Source: Haemophilus parainfluenzae (GTDB lineage: Bacteria > Pseudomonadota > Gammaproteobacteria > Enterobacterales > Pasteurellaceae). From it: a stretch of DNA of 64,000 nt. This document shows, piece by piece, positions 1 through 9,302 of this stretch (the first letter of the stretch is position 1; every line of letters begins with the position of its first letter). The stretch spans positions 1,798,001 to 1,862,000 of the forward strand of contig NZ_LR134481.1 in NCBI RefSeq assembly GCF_900638025.1. Direction: 5' to 3'. The notes under the pieces are model-generated. The model ran no database searches. It saw only the letters and a program-made list of their open reading frames with translations, and was not told the DNA's origin. The translations under genes were made by a program, and so were the position numbers.

Positions 1-10
1 AAGCATCCAT
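1..10 (-). CDS. bioF: Start of a gene after bioA, probably bioF (partial)
   Basis: Only the first three codons (M-D-A) lie in the window. An ATG at 10-8 follows AGGA spaced about 8 bases upstream, right after the bioA stop. bioF (8-amino-7-oxononanoate synthase) follows bioA in H. influenzae, so the name rests on context and a familiar N-terminus. This is too little sequence to prove it. Confidence 0.3.
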
Positions 11-18
11 TTTTCATC

Positions 19-1311
19 CTAATGTTCATATTCCTGAGTTAAAGCCAGAATCATGCCTTCTGTTAATTTCTGAAGTTCATCATCTTTAATCACAAATGGT
101 GGCATCACATAAACCAATTTTCCGAAAGGTCGAATCCAAACACCTTGTTCCACAAAACGTGGGACTAAAGTTTTCATATTTACCGCACTTTTCATTTCAA
201 CCACCCCAATCGCCCCTAATACGCGAACTTCTTTGACGTAATCTTTTTCAGCTAAAGGCGAAAGCTGTTGTTTTAAGGAAGACTCAATTCGCTGAATATT
301 TTGCTGCCAAGGGCTTTCCAACAATAAACGGATAGATTCTGCTGCAATCGCACAAGCCAACGGATTTGCCATAAAAGTGGGCCCGTGCATAAAGCATTTA
401 GCCTCACCGCTACAAATAGTTTGCGCAATTTCAGTGGTCGTAATGGTTGCTGATAAAGTTAAATAACCACCCGTTAAGGCTTTACCGATACACATAATAT
501 CTGGCGAAATCCCAGCATACTCCGCAGCAAATAATTTCCCTGTACGGCCAAAACCCGTGGCAATTTCATCAAAAATTAGCAATACACCATATTGTTTACA
601 AAGCGCTTGCGCTTTCACTAAATAAGTTGGCGAATAAAAATACATACCGCCCGCACCTTGCACAACAGGCTCTAAAATAAGTGCGGCGATTTCGCTCCCT
701 TTTTTCTTAAGTAAATCAGCTAAAGGTTCCATCACACAATCATTCCAAGATTCATTAAATGGAATGTTGGGTTGAGGAAGAAAATATTGTACGGGCAGGC
801 TATGATGAAATAAATGATGCATCCCTGTGGTTGGATCACAGACTGACATCGCATTCCAAGTATCACCATGATAACCCGAACGAATAGTGGCAAATTTTTG
901 TCGTTGTACTTCTCCTTTAGCGTGCTGATATTGAATAGCCATTTTCATTGCTACTTCCACAGCAACAGAACCACTATCAGCAAAAAAAATCTTATCTAAT
1001 CCATTTGGCAAAATTTGTACCAATAATTGAGCTAATTCCACCGCGGGTTCATGAGTAAAACCGCCAAACATAATATGGCTCATTTTTGCCAACTGATTCT
1101 GTGCAGCCGCATTTAAACGAGGATGATTATAACCATGCAACGCTGCCCACCAAGAAGACATGCCATCAATTAAACGACGTCCATCTTTTAAGGTTATTAT
1201 CACGCCATCTGCACGTTCTACCGCATAAAGTGGCATATCAGAAGAAACTGAAGAATAAGGATGCCAAATATGTTGTGTATCAAAAGCTAAAAGTGATTGT
1301 TCATCCATCAT
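19..1311 (-). CDS. bioA: Adenosylmethionine-8-amino-7-oxononanoate aminotransferase
   Basis: This is a cytoplasmic PLP enzyme of biotin synthesis. It transfers the amino group of S-adenosylmethionine to KAPA to give DAPA. At 430 aa it has the usual family length. The class III aminotransferase core is visible: [13 protein letters not shown] near 145-157, the cofactor-contacting [11 protein letters not shown] at about 248-258, and the PLP-binding lysine in GKALTGG at about K277. The N-terminal IWHPYSS substrate-site motif is present. It sits 18 bp downstream of lolC on the same strand and is followed at once by a probable bioF. A DNA uptake sequence lies inside the gene near 182. Confidence 0.96.
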   Translation of the reverse strand: MMDEQSLLAFDTQHIWHPYSSVSSDMPLYAVERADGVIITLKDGRRLIDGMSSWWAALHGYNHPRLNAAAQNQLAKMSHIMFGGFTHEPAVELAQLLVQILPNGLDKIFFADSGSVAVEVAMKMAIQYQHAKGEVQRQKFATIRSGYHGDTWNAMSVCDPTTGMHHLFHHSLPVQYFLPQPNIPFNESWNDCVMEPLADLLKKKGSEIAALILEPVVQGAGGMYFYSPTYLVKAQALCKQYGVLLIFDEIATGFGRTGKLFAAEYAGISPDIMCIGKALTGGYLTLSATITTTEIAQTICSGEAKCFMHGPTFMANPLACAIAAESIRLLLESPWQQNIQRIESSLKQQLSPLAEKDYVKEVRVLGAIGVVEMKSAVNMKTLVPRFVEQGVWIRPFGKLVYVMPPFVIKDDELQKLTEGMILALTQEYEH

Positions 1312-1329
1312 TCATTTACCATTAAAAAC

Positions 1330-2511
1330 TTATTCGTATCTCAAAGCAGCCGCAGGTTCTACTTTCGCCGCTCGATAAGCGGGATAAAGTGTAGAAAGTA
1401 AAGAAAGCAACAAGGAAAATCCAATGACAAAAATCATTTGAACAAAGGACAATTCTGTCGGCAAGAAAACACCGTTCGGATTGACCACACTTAAAATTGC
1501 CCCAAGGTTTAAGGTGATTAATACGCCCAGTACGGCACCAATCAATGTGCCCACTAACCCCACCAATAAACCTTGATAAATAAAGATCGAACGTACTTGT
1601 GATTTAGTCACACCTTGCGTTTGCAAAATGGCGATTTCCCCTTGTTTATCCACCACCATCAAACTTAAAGAGGTGACAATATTGGAAATCGCCACGACAA
1701 TGATCAAACTAATTAGCAATCCCATCATATTTTTTTCCATTCTCACTGCTTGGAAAAACTCCCCTTTTTGGACACGCCAATCGCTGATATAGCTCTCTTT
1801 AAAATAGGTCGGCAACTCTGTGATTTGGAAAGGATCATCCAGGAATAAACGATAGCCTTGAGCCTCACCTGGTTGAATACGCATTAGGCGACCAATATCA
1901 GCTAAATTAGCAAAAACTTCATAGCCTGATGCTTCGCCATAATCATAGAAAAGCTCGCTCACCGTAAATAAACGCTGCATCGGCACGCGACCAAATGGGG
2001 TATATTGGCTGTTTTCCGTAATCATTAAACGAACTTTATCGCCCACCGCTAAACCTAATTTTTGCGCTAACTTATCGCCCATAATCAACTTAAACTCACC
2101 TTGCGGTAAAAGCTGATTAAATTTACTCGGTTCGAAACCTTCCAGTAAAGGATCATCTGAAAAAGACTGAATACCAATCACTTGTCCCGCACTTACGCCT
2201 TTTACTGTTTGAAACACGACATTCGCGGTATTAATCGGCACGGCTTTTTGCACAAAGTGCGGTATATTTTCAAGCAGTTTTTCTGCCGAAATAGGCGCTT
2301 CTTGGCTAACAATCGCGTGTGGAATGCTCGAAAGTACCTGTTGTTTTTGATAGCCTTCTAATCCATTCATGACAGAAAGCACAATAATCAATGCCATCAC
2401 ACCCAGTACGATGCCAAAGCTTGCCAAATTAGCAACAAGTCGCCCAAAACGATCGGCACTTTTTGCACGCCAATATCGCAGGGCGACGTATAAAGAAATA
2501 GGTAAATTCAT
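1330..2511 (-). CDS. lolC: Lipoprotein-releasing ABC transporter permease LolC
   Basis: This is an inner-membrane subunit of LolCDE, which extracts outer-membrane lipoproteins and hands them to LolA. The 393-aa protein has the expected design: one N-terminal membrane segment (about 25-47), a large periplasmic domain, then three C-terminal segments in an FtsX-type permease domain. The N-terminal ADRFGR stretch matches LolC better than LolE. lolD and lolE are not adjacent, which fits the split arrangement known in Haemophilus. The gene abuts the dehydrogenase upstream (1-base overlap). lolA and lolB are elsewhere in this window. Confidence 0.9.
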   Translation of the reverse strand: MNLPISLYVALRYWRAKSADRFGRLVANLASFGIVLGVMALIIVLSVMNGLEGYQKQQVLSSIPHAIVSQEAPISAEKLLENIPHFVQKAVPINTANVVFQTVKGVSAGQVIGIQSFSDDPLLEGFEPSKFNQLLPQGEFKLIMGDKLAQKLGLAVGDKVRLMITENSQYTPFGRVPMQRLFTVSELFYDYGEASGYEVFANLADIGRLMRIQPGEAQGYRLFLDDPFQITELPTYFKESYISDWRVQKGEFFQAVRMEKNMMGLLISLIIVVAISNIVTSLSLMVVDKQGEIAILQTQGVTKSQVRSIFIYQGLLVGLVGTLIGAVLGVLITLNLGAILSVVNPNGVFLPTELSFVQMIFVIGFSLLLSLLSTLYPAYRAAKVEPAAALRYE

Positions 2512-3458
2512 TATTTTTGATTTAATTGTTGAACGAAATCTTCAATATTTTGCGCCACTTTTTTCGTTAGCGTGGTTACCGCACTATCACTCGCCCAAGC
2601 AATATGAGGTGTGATAATTAAATTCGGCATCGTTTTCGCTAATTCAATCAGTGGATTATTTTTCTCTGGTGGTTCTTTCACTAACACATCTAATGCGGCA
2701 CCACCTAATTGTCCTGATTTTAATGCGTCACAAACTGCTTGCTCGTCAATCAATGGACCACGACCAGTATTGATTAAATATGCACCTTTCTTACAAAATG
2801 ACAAGGTTTCTTGATTGATTAAATTTTTGGTTGTTTCAGTCAATGCACAATGTAATGTCAGAATATCGGCCTGTTTTAGCACCTCTTCAAAAGTTGTGTA
2901 ACCTTCACGGCACGTTATGGCATTTCGATGTTCAGCATAAAGCACTTTCATGCCTAAAAGCTCGGCTAAACGCCCCACTTCTGTACCTAAACAACCTTTT
3001 CCAAATACGCCTAACGTTGAACCTTTAACATCCGTAATGGGATAATCAAAATAGCAGAACTGTTTGCTTTCTGTCCATTTACCGGTTATTTGATCGCGCT
3101 GCCAGCCAGCCAAGCTGTGTTTTAACGCAAAAATCATGCCCAACACATGCTCAGGTACGGTTGTGGCAGAATAACCCGTCACATTTTTAACCGTCACACC
3201 CAATTCTTTTGCCGCGTCTAAATCCACGTTATTGCTGCCTGTTGCGGTGATAGCAATCAATTTTAATTTAGGTAGTTGTTGCAACACCTCGCGGCTTAAA
3301 ATCACTTTACTGGTGATAATAATATCTGCGTCTTTTGCTCGCTCAATGGTTTGTTCCGCAGAAGTATATTCATACTCTACCCAGTTATGCGGAAAGCTTG
3401 GACGAGGAGTAGGAATATGTTTTGGAATTGCGGTGCTGTCTAAAAATACGATATTCAT
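2511..3458 (-). CDS. D-2-hydroxyacid dehydrogenase (glycerate dehydrogenase-like)
   Basis: This is an NAD-dependent 2-hydroxyacid dehydrogenase of 315 aa, a typical length. The Rossmann motif GVFGKGCLG lies near residue 150. The catalytic set is visible as the Arg in TGRGPLI, an acidic residue in the following helix, and the His in PHIAW near the C-terminus. The family includes hydroxypyruvate/glycerate, phosphoglycerate and D-lactate dehydrogenases. The substrate cannot be fixed from sequence; the H. influenzae counterpart is usually annotated as glycerate dehydrogenase. A strong AAAGGAG ribosome site precedes the ATG. Translation probably couples to lolC. Confidence 0.85.
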   Translation of the reverse strand: MNIVFLDSTAIPKHIPTPRPSFPHNWVEYEYTSAEQTIERAKDADIIITSKVILSREVLQQLPKLKLIAITATGSNNVDLDAAKELGVTVKNVTGYSATTVPEHVLGMIFALKHSLAGWQRDQITGKWTESKQFCYFDYPITDVKGSTLGVFGKGCLGTEVGRLAELLGMKVLYAEHRNAITCREGYTTFEEVLKQADILTLHCALTETTKNLINQETLSFCKKGAYLINTGRGPLIDEQAVCDALKSGQLGGAALDVLVKEPPEKNNPLIELAKTMPNLIITPHIAWASDSAVTTLTKKVAQNIEDFVQQLNQK

Positions 3459-3481
3459 TGTTTTCTCCTTTTAATAGAACA

Positions 3482-3520
3482 AAAGTGCGGTCAAAAACAA
3501 CACTGTTTTCAACCGCACTT
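3482..3520. terminator. Inverted uptake-sequence pair, kdsA terminator
   Basis: Facing copies AAGTGCGGT (from 3483) and ACCGCACTT (3512-3520) can form a stem-loop. It lies immediately past the kdsA stop and before the dehydrogenase gene on the minus strand. Inverted uptake-sequence pairs often double as terminators in Haemophilus. Confidence 0.7.
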
Positions 3521-3525
3521 CTCAA

Positions 3526-4392
<867 letters not shown>

Positions 4393-5196
4393 TTAATGGA
4401 TGGCATTGGCATCTTTCAATGCTTCGCCTTTTAGTTCTAAAAGTTGAGTTTTTAACAGAGAAGAGGTGGGATCATTTGGACATTGATCCACAAAATATTC
4501 TAAATCCTCAATGGCGGAAGAATAAGCGCCCATTTGCGCCAACACTAAGCCGCGATCGCGAATATCATAAGGATCTTTTCTTACCGCTAACAAGAATTGG
4601 ATATAATTAAAAGCAAAATCGTTTTGCTCTTCACGAATTAAGGCATTTTTGGCGAGCTGACGAAAACGTGTAGCCAGCATCGGAATATCTGCTCGAGCTA
4701 AATCTTCAGGTTGAATTTGAGCGCCAAAACCAAAGGCGCCTTCATAGAGTTTTTTCAATTCATCCACTGAAATATATTTTCCGCTCCAAGGATCAATAAA
4801 TGCTACTTCTCCGTCTACTTCTGCACGTAAAATCAGCTGGGTCGGGAAATTTACGGGATAAATCGGCAATTTTAAACTTGCAGCTAAATAAAGTATTAAG
4901 GCACCAAGACTCACAGGCATGCCTTCACGCTCTTCTAAAATATACGGAAGATATAAATTGCGGGCATAGAAATAATTATCCGCATCACAATGAAAGCCCC
5001 AATCACCGTAAAATAGCTGTAGTAATTGATGAATTTTAGCTTTATCATCCCATTCCTCTGGAATAGCTTGGCGAGCTCTACGCACTAAGCCACCCACAAG
5101 CCCTCTTATACGAGGCTCATCAACTTGCTCTTTCTCATAAACACTCAGATAAAAATGAGTCATTTCAACATATAAAGCTTTTTGATCGTATTTCAT
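4393..5196 (-). CDS. SirB1/YchA family transglutaminase-like protein
   Basis: The protein has an N-terminal transglutaminase-like domain (the EEREGMPVSLGALILYLA region matches the SirB1 family) and a C-terminal part with tetratricopeptide-like helices (the RDRGLVLAQMGAYSSAIED stretch). Its biochemical role is unknown. I chose the ATG at 5196 because it overlaps the prmC stop as TAATG; a longer reading would need a TTG start at 5208. Its place between prmC and kdsA matches E. coli ychA. The fold is recognisable, but no activity should be assumed. Confidence 0.8.
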   Translation of the reverse strand: MKYDQKALYVEMTHFYLSVYEKEQVDEPRIRGLVGGLVRRARQAIPEEWDDKAKIHQLLQLFYGDWGFHCDADNYFYARNLYLPYILEEREGMPVSLGALILYLAASLKLPIYPVNFPTQLILRAEVDGEVAFIDPWSGKYISVDELKKLYEGAFGFGAQIQPEDLARADIPMLATRFRQLAKNALIREEQNDFAFNYIQFLLAVRKDPYDIRDRGLVLAQMGAYSSAIEDLEYFVDQCPNDPTSSLLKTQLLELKGEALKDANAIH

Positions 5197-6074
5197 TACC
5201 GCTTCCAATATCCCAACGTTACGCGCTCATTGTCGCCATAATCCCGTATGGTTGCAACCCCTTGCCAATGATTTTGCCAGAAAATTGACTGCACTTCTTC
5301 ACCCTGTTTCCAGCCGTGCTCTAACAATAAATAGCCATTATCTTTTAAATATACTGGCGCATACTTAATAAGATGACGTAAATCAGCTAAACCGTTTTCA
5401 CCCGCCACCAACGCTGAACGAGGCTCGAAACGCACATCACCTTGAGAAAGATGTTCATCGGTTTCATCAATATAAGGCGGGTTGCTCACGATAATATCAA
5501 ACTGTCCCTCAACATGTTCAAACCAACAACTCTGTAAACATTGCACCTTGAGCTGATTTTTTTCTGCATTGGATTGTGCTAATTTGACGACTTCTGGCAT
5601 TAAATCAACACCAATGACATCCAATTGAATAGCCTTTTTTTGACAAATTAGAGAAAGCTCAGAAGCCAACGCCAACGCAATGGCACCCGTGCCGGTTCCA
5701 AGATCGAGAATACGAAAGTGCAGTGGATTTTCTTCCAGTTTTTCTAACGCAATTTGTAATGCTTTTTCTACGAGAATTTCGGTATCGGGGCGAGGAATTA
5801 ATGTTCCTTCAGACACATTTAAAGGCAAGGACCAGAATTCTTTTTCACCGAGGATATAAGCGATAGGTTCGCCTTTTAAACGACGATCTAAAAGTGCGGT
5901 CAATTTTAACCGCACTTTTTCATCAATTTCCGTTTCATCGAAAGCTAAAATTTGCGTTCTCGATTTGTCTGTTGCGTGTTGCAATAGCACTAACGCATCA
6001 ACTTTGCTATTCTCTGTCGGATTTACCTGATTTAAGGCTTGCGCAGCATCGGCAAGCCATTGTTGATAGGTCAT
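5196..6074 (-). CDS. prmC: Peptide chain release factor N5-glutamine methyltransferase
   Basis: PrmC (HemK) methylates the glutamine of the GGQ motif in release factors, using S-adenosylmethionine. The 292-aa protein shows the methyltransferase motif DLGTGTGAIALAL and the substrate-binding NPPY motif in SNPPYIDETDE. It directly follows prfA, whose product it modifies, with a one-base stop/start overlap at 6074. Unusually, its coding sequence holds a complete inverted pair of uptake sequences at 5891-5919, encoding VRLKLTALLD. Confidence 0.96.
   Translation of the reverse strand: MTYQQWLADAAQALNQVNPTENSKVDALVLLQHATDKSRTQILAFDETEIDEKVRLKLTALLDRRLKGEPIAYILGEKEFWSLPLNVSEGTLIPRPDTEILVEKALQIALEKLEENPLHFRILDLGTGTGAIALALASELSLICQKKAIQLDVIGVDLMPEVVKLAQSNAEKNQLKVQCLQSCWFEHVEGQFDIIVSNPPYIDETDEHLSQGDVRFEPRSALVAGENGLADLRHLIKYAPVYLKDNGYLLLEHGWKQGEEVQSIFWQNHWQGVATIRDYGDNERVTLGYWKR
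5890..5919. repeat. Inverted DNA uptake sequence pair inside prmC
   Basis: AAAAGTGCGGT and ACCGCACTTTTT face each other across about six bases inside an open frame. This pair occupies codons of prmC, while most such pairs in this window lie between genes. As RNA it could form a 9-11 bp hairpin without leaving the reading frame. Confidence 0.85.
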
Positions 6075-7156
6075 TAATTACTCTCAGATAACGCCGCTAA
6101 TTGATCGGCTTGATATTCAGTAATAATCGGTTGAATAAGTTCGTCAATTTTGCCGTTCATCACTTCATCTAAGCGATAAAGCGTTAAGTTTATACGGTGA
6201 TCTGTGACACGACCTTGTGGGTAGTTATAAGTACGAATTTTATCAGAACGATCGCCTGAACCTAATAAGTTACGTCGGGTATCCGCTTGCTCTGCTGCTT
6301 GACGCTCTTTCTCCGCTTGAACAATACGTGAAGCCAATACAGACATCGCTTTAGCTTTATTTTTATGTTGTGAACGCTCATCCTGACATTCCACCACAAT
6401 ACCCGTTGGGATGTGGGTAATACGTACCGCAGAGTCTGTTGTATTAACGTGCTGACCACCTGCACCAGATGAACGGTAGGTATCAATACGTAAATCTGCA
6501 GGATTGATTTCCGGCATTTCAGATTCAGGTAATTCAGGCATAACCGCAACAGTACAAGCTGAAGTATGAATACGACCTTGGCTTTCTGTTTTTGGTACAC
6601 GTTGTACACGATGGCCGCCTGATTCAAATTTCAACTGACCATACACGCCATCACCGCTTACTTTCACGATCACTTCTTTATAACCGCCCTGCTCGCTTTC
6701 ATTTGCGCTGAGCATTTCAACACGCCAGCGTTTACTTTCTGCATAACGGCTGTACATACGGAATAAATCGCCGGCAAAGATACCCGCTTCATCACCACCA
6801 GTACCCGCACGAATTTCTAAATAGCAGTTATATTCATCATTTGGATCTTTCGGTAATAAAAGAATTTGAAGTTGTTGCTCCACTTCTTCAATTTCGGCTT
6901 TGGATTCTTCAATTTCCATTTCTGCCATTTCTTTCATTTCAGGATCATCTAACATCAACTCTGCTTCAGCAATGTTAGAATTAAGCTGATTCCAACGATT
7001 AAAACATTTCACTACATCTTCAAGTTGTGAATATTCTTTAGAATATGCACGGAATTTATCTTGATCTGAAATCACTGACGCATCGCCTAGCAATGCCTCT
7101 AATTCTTCATAACGTTCTTTTAAACTTTCAAGTTTTGCAATAATAGAATCTTTCAT
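6074..7156 (-). CDS. prfA: Peptide chain release factor 1
   Basis: RF1 recognises UAA and UAG stop codons and triggers peptide release. The 360-aa protein has the N-terminal helical domain, the universal GGQ motif ([15 protein letters not shown], near 228-242) and the PKT stretch of the stop-codon region in [14 protein letters not shown]. It is first in the operon with prmC, sirB1 and kdsA, as in E. coli. hemA, upstream of prfA in E. coli, is not here; a hairpin (7182-7207) and the Sel1 operon lie upstream instead. Confidence 0.97.
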   Translation of the reverse strand: MKDSIIAKLESLKERYEELEALLGDASVISDQDKFRAYSKEYSQLEDVVKCFNRWNQLNSNIAEAELMLDDPEMKEMAEMEIEESKAEIEEVEQQLQILLLPKDPNDEYNCYLEIRAGTGGDEAGIFAGDLFRMYSRYAESKRWRVEMLSANESEQGGYKEVIVKVSGDGVYGQLKFESGGHRVQRVPKTESQGRIHTSACTVAVMPELPESEMPEINPADLRIDTYRSSGAGGQHVNTTDSAVRITHIPTGIVVECQDERSQHKNKAKAMSVLASRIVQAEKERQAAEQADTRRNLLGSGDRSDKIRTYNYPQGRVTDHRINLTLYRLDEVMNGKIDELIQPIITEYQADQLAALSESN

Positions 7157-7181
7157 ATTTTTATAAAGTTAAAGCCAAAAA

Positions 7182-7207
7182 TAAAATCGGCTTATTCTAG
7201 CCGATTT
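7182..7207 (-). terminator. Hairpin between the Sel1 operon and prfA
   Basis: A perfect 10-bp stem (AAAATCGGCT / AGCCGATTTT) has a 6-base loop. Read on the minus strand it is followed by an AT-rich, T-containing tract. It probably ends transcription coming from the Sel1 operon upstream of prfA. Confidence 0.6.
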
Positions 7208-7311
7208 TAAGGAAAATTGACAGCAAAGAGGAGATTAAGAATCTCAGGCGCTTTGTTGGTGACTTACTCACTATTTATGAGTCTCTTCTTTTTGATTGCC
7301 AATTTTCATTA

Positions 7312-8079
7312 TTACAATTCCCCTCTATTTAGCTTACCGTAATATTCACACCCTTTTTTTTCTCCATTATCACAAGCCTTACCAAACCATTCTTTAGCTA
7401 AAGGTTTATTTACTTGAACTCCTTTTCCGTAAATATATGCTAATCCTAATATAACTTGAGCCTTTGAATTCCCCTGTTCCGCCGTTTTGCGATACCATTT
7501 CATCGCTTCAAAATAATCCTGTTTTACTCCTTGTCCCACCCTATACATCACGCCCAAATTATATTGAGCATCAGCATCCCCCTGCTCCGCAGCTTTGCGA
7601 TACCACTTCACAGCTTCAAAATCATCTTGTTTAACACCGCGCCCATCGGCATACATATTGCCCAAATAAAATTGAGCCTTTGCATTCCCCTGCTCTGCCG
7701 CTTTGCGAGACCACTTCACCGCTTCAAAATCATCCTGTTTGATGCCTCGTCCTTTGTCATACATCCAGCCCAAATTAAATTGAGCGTTTGCATCCCCCTG
7801 CTCCGCCGCTTTGCGATACCACTTCACAGCTTCAAAATCATCTTGTTTTACGCCTTGTCCCTCAAAATACATCACGCCCACCAAAAATTGACTAATTGCA
7901 TTTCCCTGCTCCGCCAGAGGTAACCAAAGTTTAAAGGCGGTTTGATAATCGCCCCTTTCTGTAGCTTCAAGACCTTGTTGGAATTGCTGTTCCAGAGTAT
8001 CCGCCCAAGCAGTGGAGTGAAAAGAAAATACAGAAGCACCGAAAAGTGCGGTGGTAATAAGTGTTTTTGTTAGTTTCAT
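7312..8079 (-). CDS. Exported Sel1-repeat protein A
   Basis: A 255-aa protein begins with a signal peptide (MKLTKTLITTALFGAS..., likely cut after AWA near residue 26). It then carries about five 36-residue Sel1 repeats of the form AQFNLGWMYDKGRG-KQDDFEAVKWYRKAAEQG, and a cysteine-containing capping repeat (CDNGEKKGCEYY). Sel1 repeats build alpha solenoids that bind proteins or peptidoglycan-related partners; a periplasmic adaptor role is inference. It is the last gene of a Sel1-MBL-Sel1 operon, 12 bp after the MBL gene. A central 270 bp is identical to the paralogue at 9303, a sign of recent conversion or duplication. Confidence 0.9.
   Translation of the reverse strand: MKLTKTLITTALFGASVFSFHSTAWADTLEQQFQQGLEATERGDYQTAFKLWLPLAEQGNAISQFLVGVMYFEGQGVKQDDFEAVKWYRKAAEQGDANAQFNLGWMYDKGRGIKQDDFEAVKWSRKAAEQGNAKAQFYLGNMYADGRGVKQDDFEAVKWYRKAAEQGDADAQYNLGVMYRVGQGVKQDYFEAMKWYRKTAEQGNSKAQVILGLAYIYGKGVQVNKPLAKEWFGKACDNGEKKGCEYYGKLNRGEL
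7613..7882. repeat. Direct repeat, copy 1 (inside Sel1 gene A)
   Basis: These 270 bp are identical, base for base as read here, to 9712-9981 in the neighbouring Sel1 gene, at a constant offset of 2099. Sequence on both sides differs between the copies. Confidence 0.9.
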
Positions 8080-8091
8080 TTTGTTTTCCTA

Positions 8092-9273
8092 TTAAATTGA
8101 ATGAATGGATAATCTTTTATTTTTATTCACTAAAATTGGCGTATAAGTCGAAAAATCTTTAAGTACTTCGCCATGTGGGTGCCCATTTCGTCGTTGACTA
8201 TCAGCTGAAAACACACTAATACAAGGTGAAAATATGTTAGCTAATCCTTGTTGCCAATTATGCTTTGAACCGTGATGGGGAACTTGCAAGCAATAAGTTC
8301 TCGCCATTCGTTCAGCACCTAATGATTGCGTTAAATCGGTTAATAATGGCAAATCATTTAAAAACGCATCGCCGGTGTATAAAATGGCATTTTTTGTTTT
8401 ATCCTTTGGAATAACCGCTATTTCATTTTCATTGTCTGTCGAAACATCAAAAATATGATTATTTCCCATTCCCCAAAAAGAAGGGAGTTTTATATTTCGA
8501 ATATATAAATATTGAGAAATGATATTTTTGTTTTTACTTCCATTTCCAAATGCGAGAGAGTAGAGTGTTTTTAAGGCTGGCGTTGGGTCTGTGGAATTAG
8601 ACTGATGAGATTGAATAATTTGTTTAACCTGCTTTTGAAAAGCGGTCAAATTTGTTGGCACTTTTGCAAGCAAATGAAATGGCACATTATATAAAACAAA
8701 TTCAAACTGTTCTTCGCCTTTTCTTAATAAAAGGGCTTTATCAGGATTGAGCCAATGTACATTTTGTTCTAAGTTATCAAATTCACCTGATAATTTTTTA
8801 GTAGTTTCAAAAGAAAGTACATCATCAGAATTACTTGGTTCAAGATTTATCGAAATTTCACTCTCAATTTCTTTTTCAGGTAATAAGAGAAATTTTGTTG
8901 TTTTTAATTCTTCAGCAAAATAAGTTTTAAAATATTGAATAGGGTTCTGATAAAACGCCCATTCCTCATCATCTGGCTGAATCTCTAAAAACAAAGCAAT
9001 TACTAAACGTTGCCATAAAGGATAATAAGGCACAACCCAGCGTTTTATTTTTCGCCCATTTTTGAGTAGTTCCTTTACACCACTAATATGATCTTTATCA
9101 AAATGCGAAAGCACTAATAAATCAATATTCCCTTGATTTTTATCAGAATTATATTTATTTACTGCATTTTGAATAAGTTTTTGGCTTGAACTTGTGCCAC
9201 AATCATAAACCCAATGAAAGGATGGTGCATTTCTCATTTGAATACGCCCACTTGAAAATAATCCCTGCCCCAC
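8092..9273 (-). CDS. Metallo-beta-lactamase-fold hydrolase, ComEC-like, start uncertain
   Basis: This 393-aa protein has the metal-binding signature SHFDKDH near residue 58 and, near the C-terminus, VPHHGSKHN followed by a His-containing segment. Both are typical of the ComEC/Rec2-type MBL hydrolase domain. No signal peptide is seen, so it is probably cytoplasmic, with unknown substrate. The best start in frame is GTG at 9273, but the conserved family opening F-W-N-V-G-Q-G begins upstream of it in the same frame, with no start codon before a TAA at 9289. An ATG at 9289 lies one frame off. A one-base indel, or a truncated but working start, is possible. It sits between two Sel1 genes. Confidence 0.75.
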   Translation of the reverse strand: MGQGLFSSGRIQMRNAPSFHWVYDCGTSSSQKLIQNAVNKYNSDKNQGNIDLLVLSHFDKDHISGVKELLKNGRKIKRWVVPYYPLWQRLVIALFLEIQPDDEEWAFYQNPIQYFKTYFAEELKTTKFLLLPEKEIESEISINLEPSNSDDVLSFETTKKLSGEFDNLEQNVHWLNPDKALLLRKGEEQFEFVLYNVPFHLLAKVPTNLTAFQKQVKQIIQSHQSNSTDPTPALKTLYSLAFGNGSKNKNIISQYLYIRNIKLPSFWGMGNNHIFDVSTDNENEIAVIPKDKTKNAILYTGDAFLNDLPLLTDLTQSLGAERMARTYCLQVPHHGSKHNWQQGLANIFSPCISVFSADSQRRNGHPHGEVLKDFSTYTPILVNKNKRLSIHSI

Positions 9274-9302
9274 ATTCCAAAATTCGCATTATAGGATTGG
9301 CA

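Noticed and set aside
6262..6627. 121-aa minus-strand frame inside prfA
   Set aside because: Alternative frame within a well-conserved gene; sequence looks unrelated to any protein fold.
7208..7311. Tiny minus-strand frames (12 and about 24 codons) between Sel1 gene A and prfA
   Set aside because: One has a TAATAATG link to the Sel1 stop but ends after 12 codons; the other is a GTG-start hydrophobic peptide without a convincing ribosome site.
7531..7923. 130-aa and (9618-10022) 134-aa antisense frames with internal repeats
   Set aside because: Their repetition simply mirrors the Sel1 repeats on the coding strand; no start signals.
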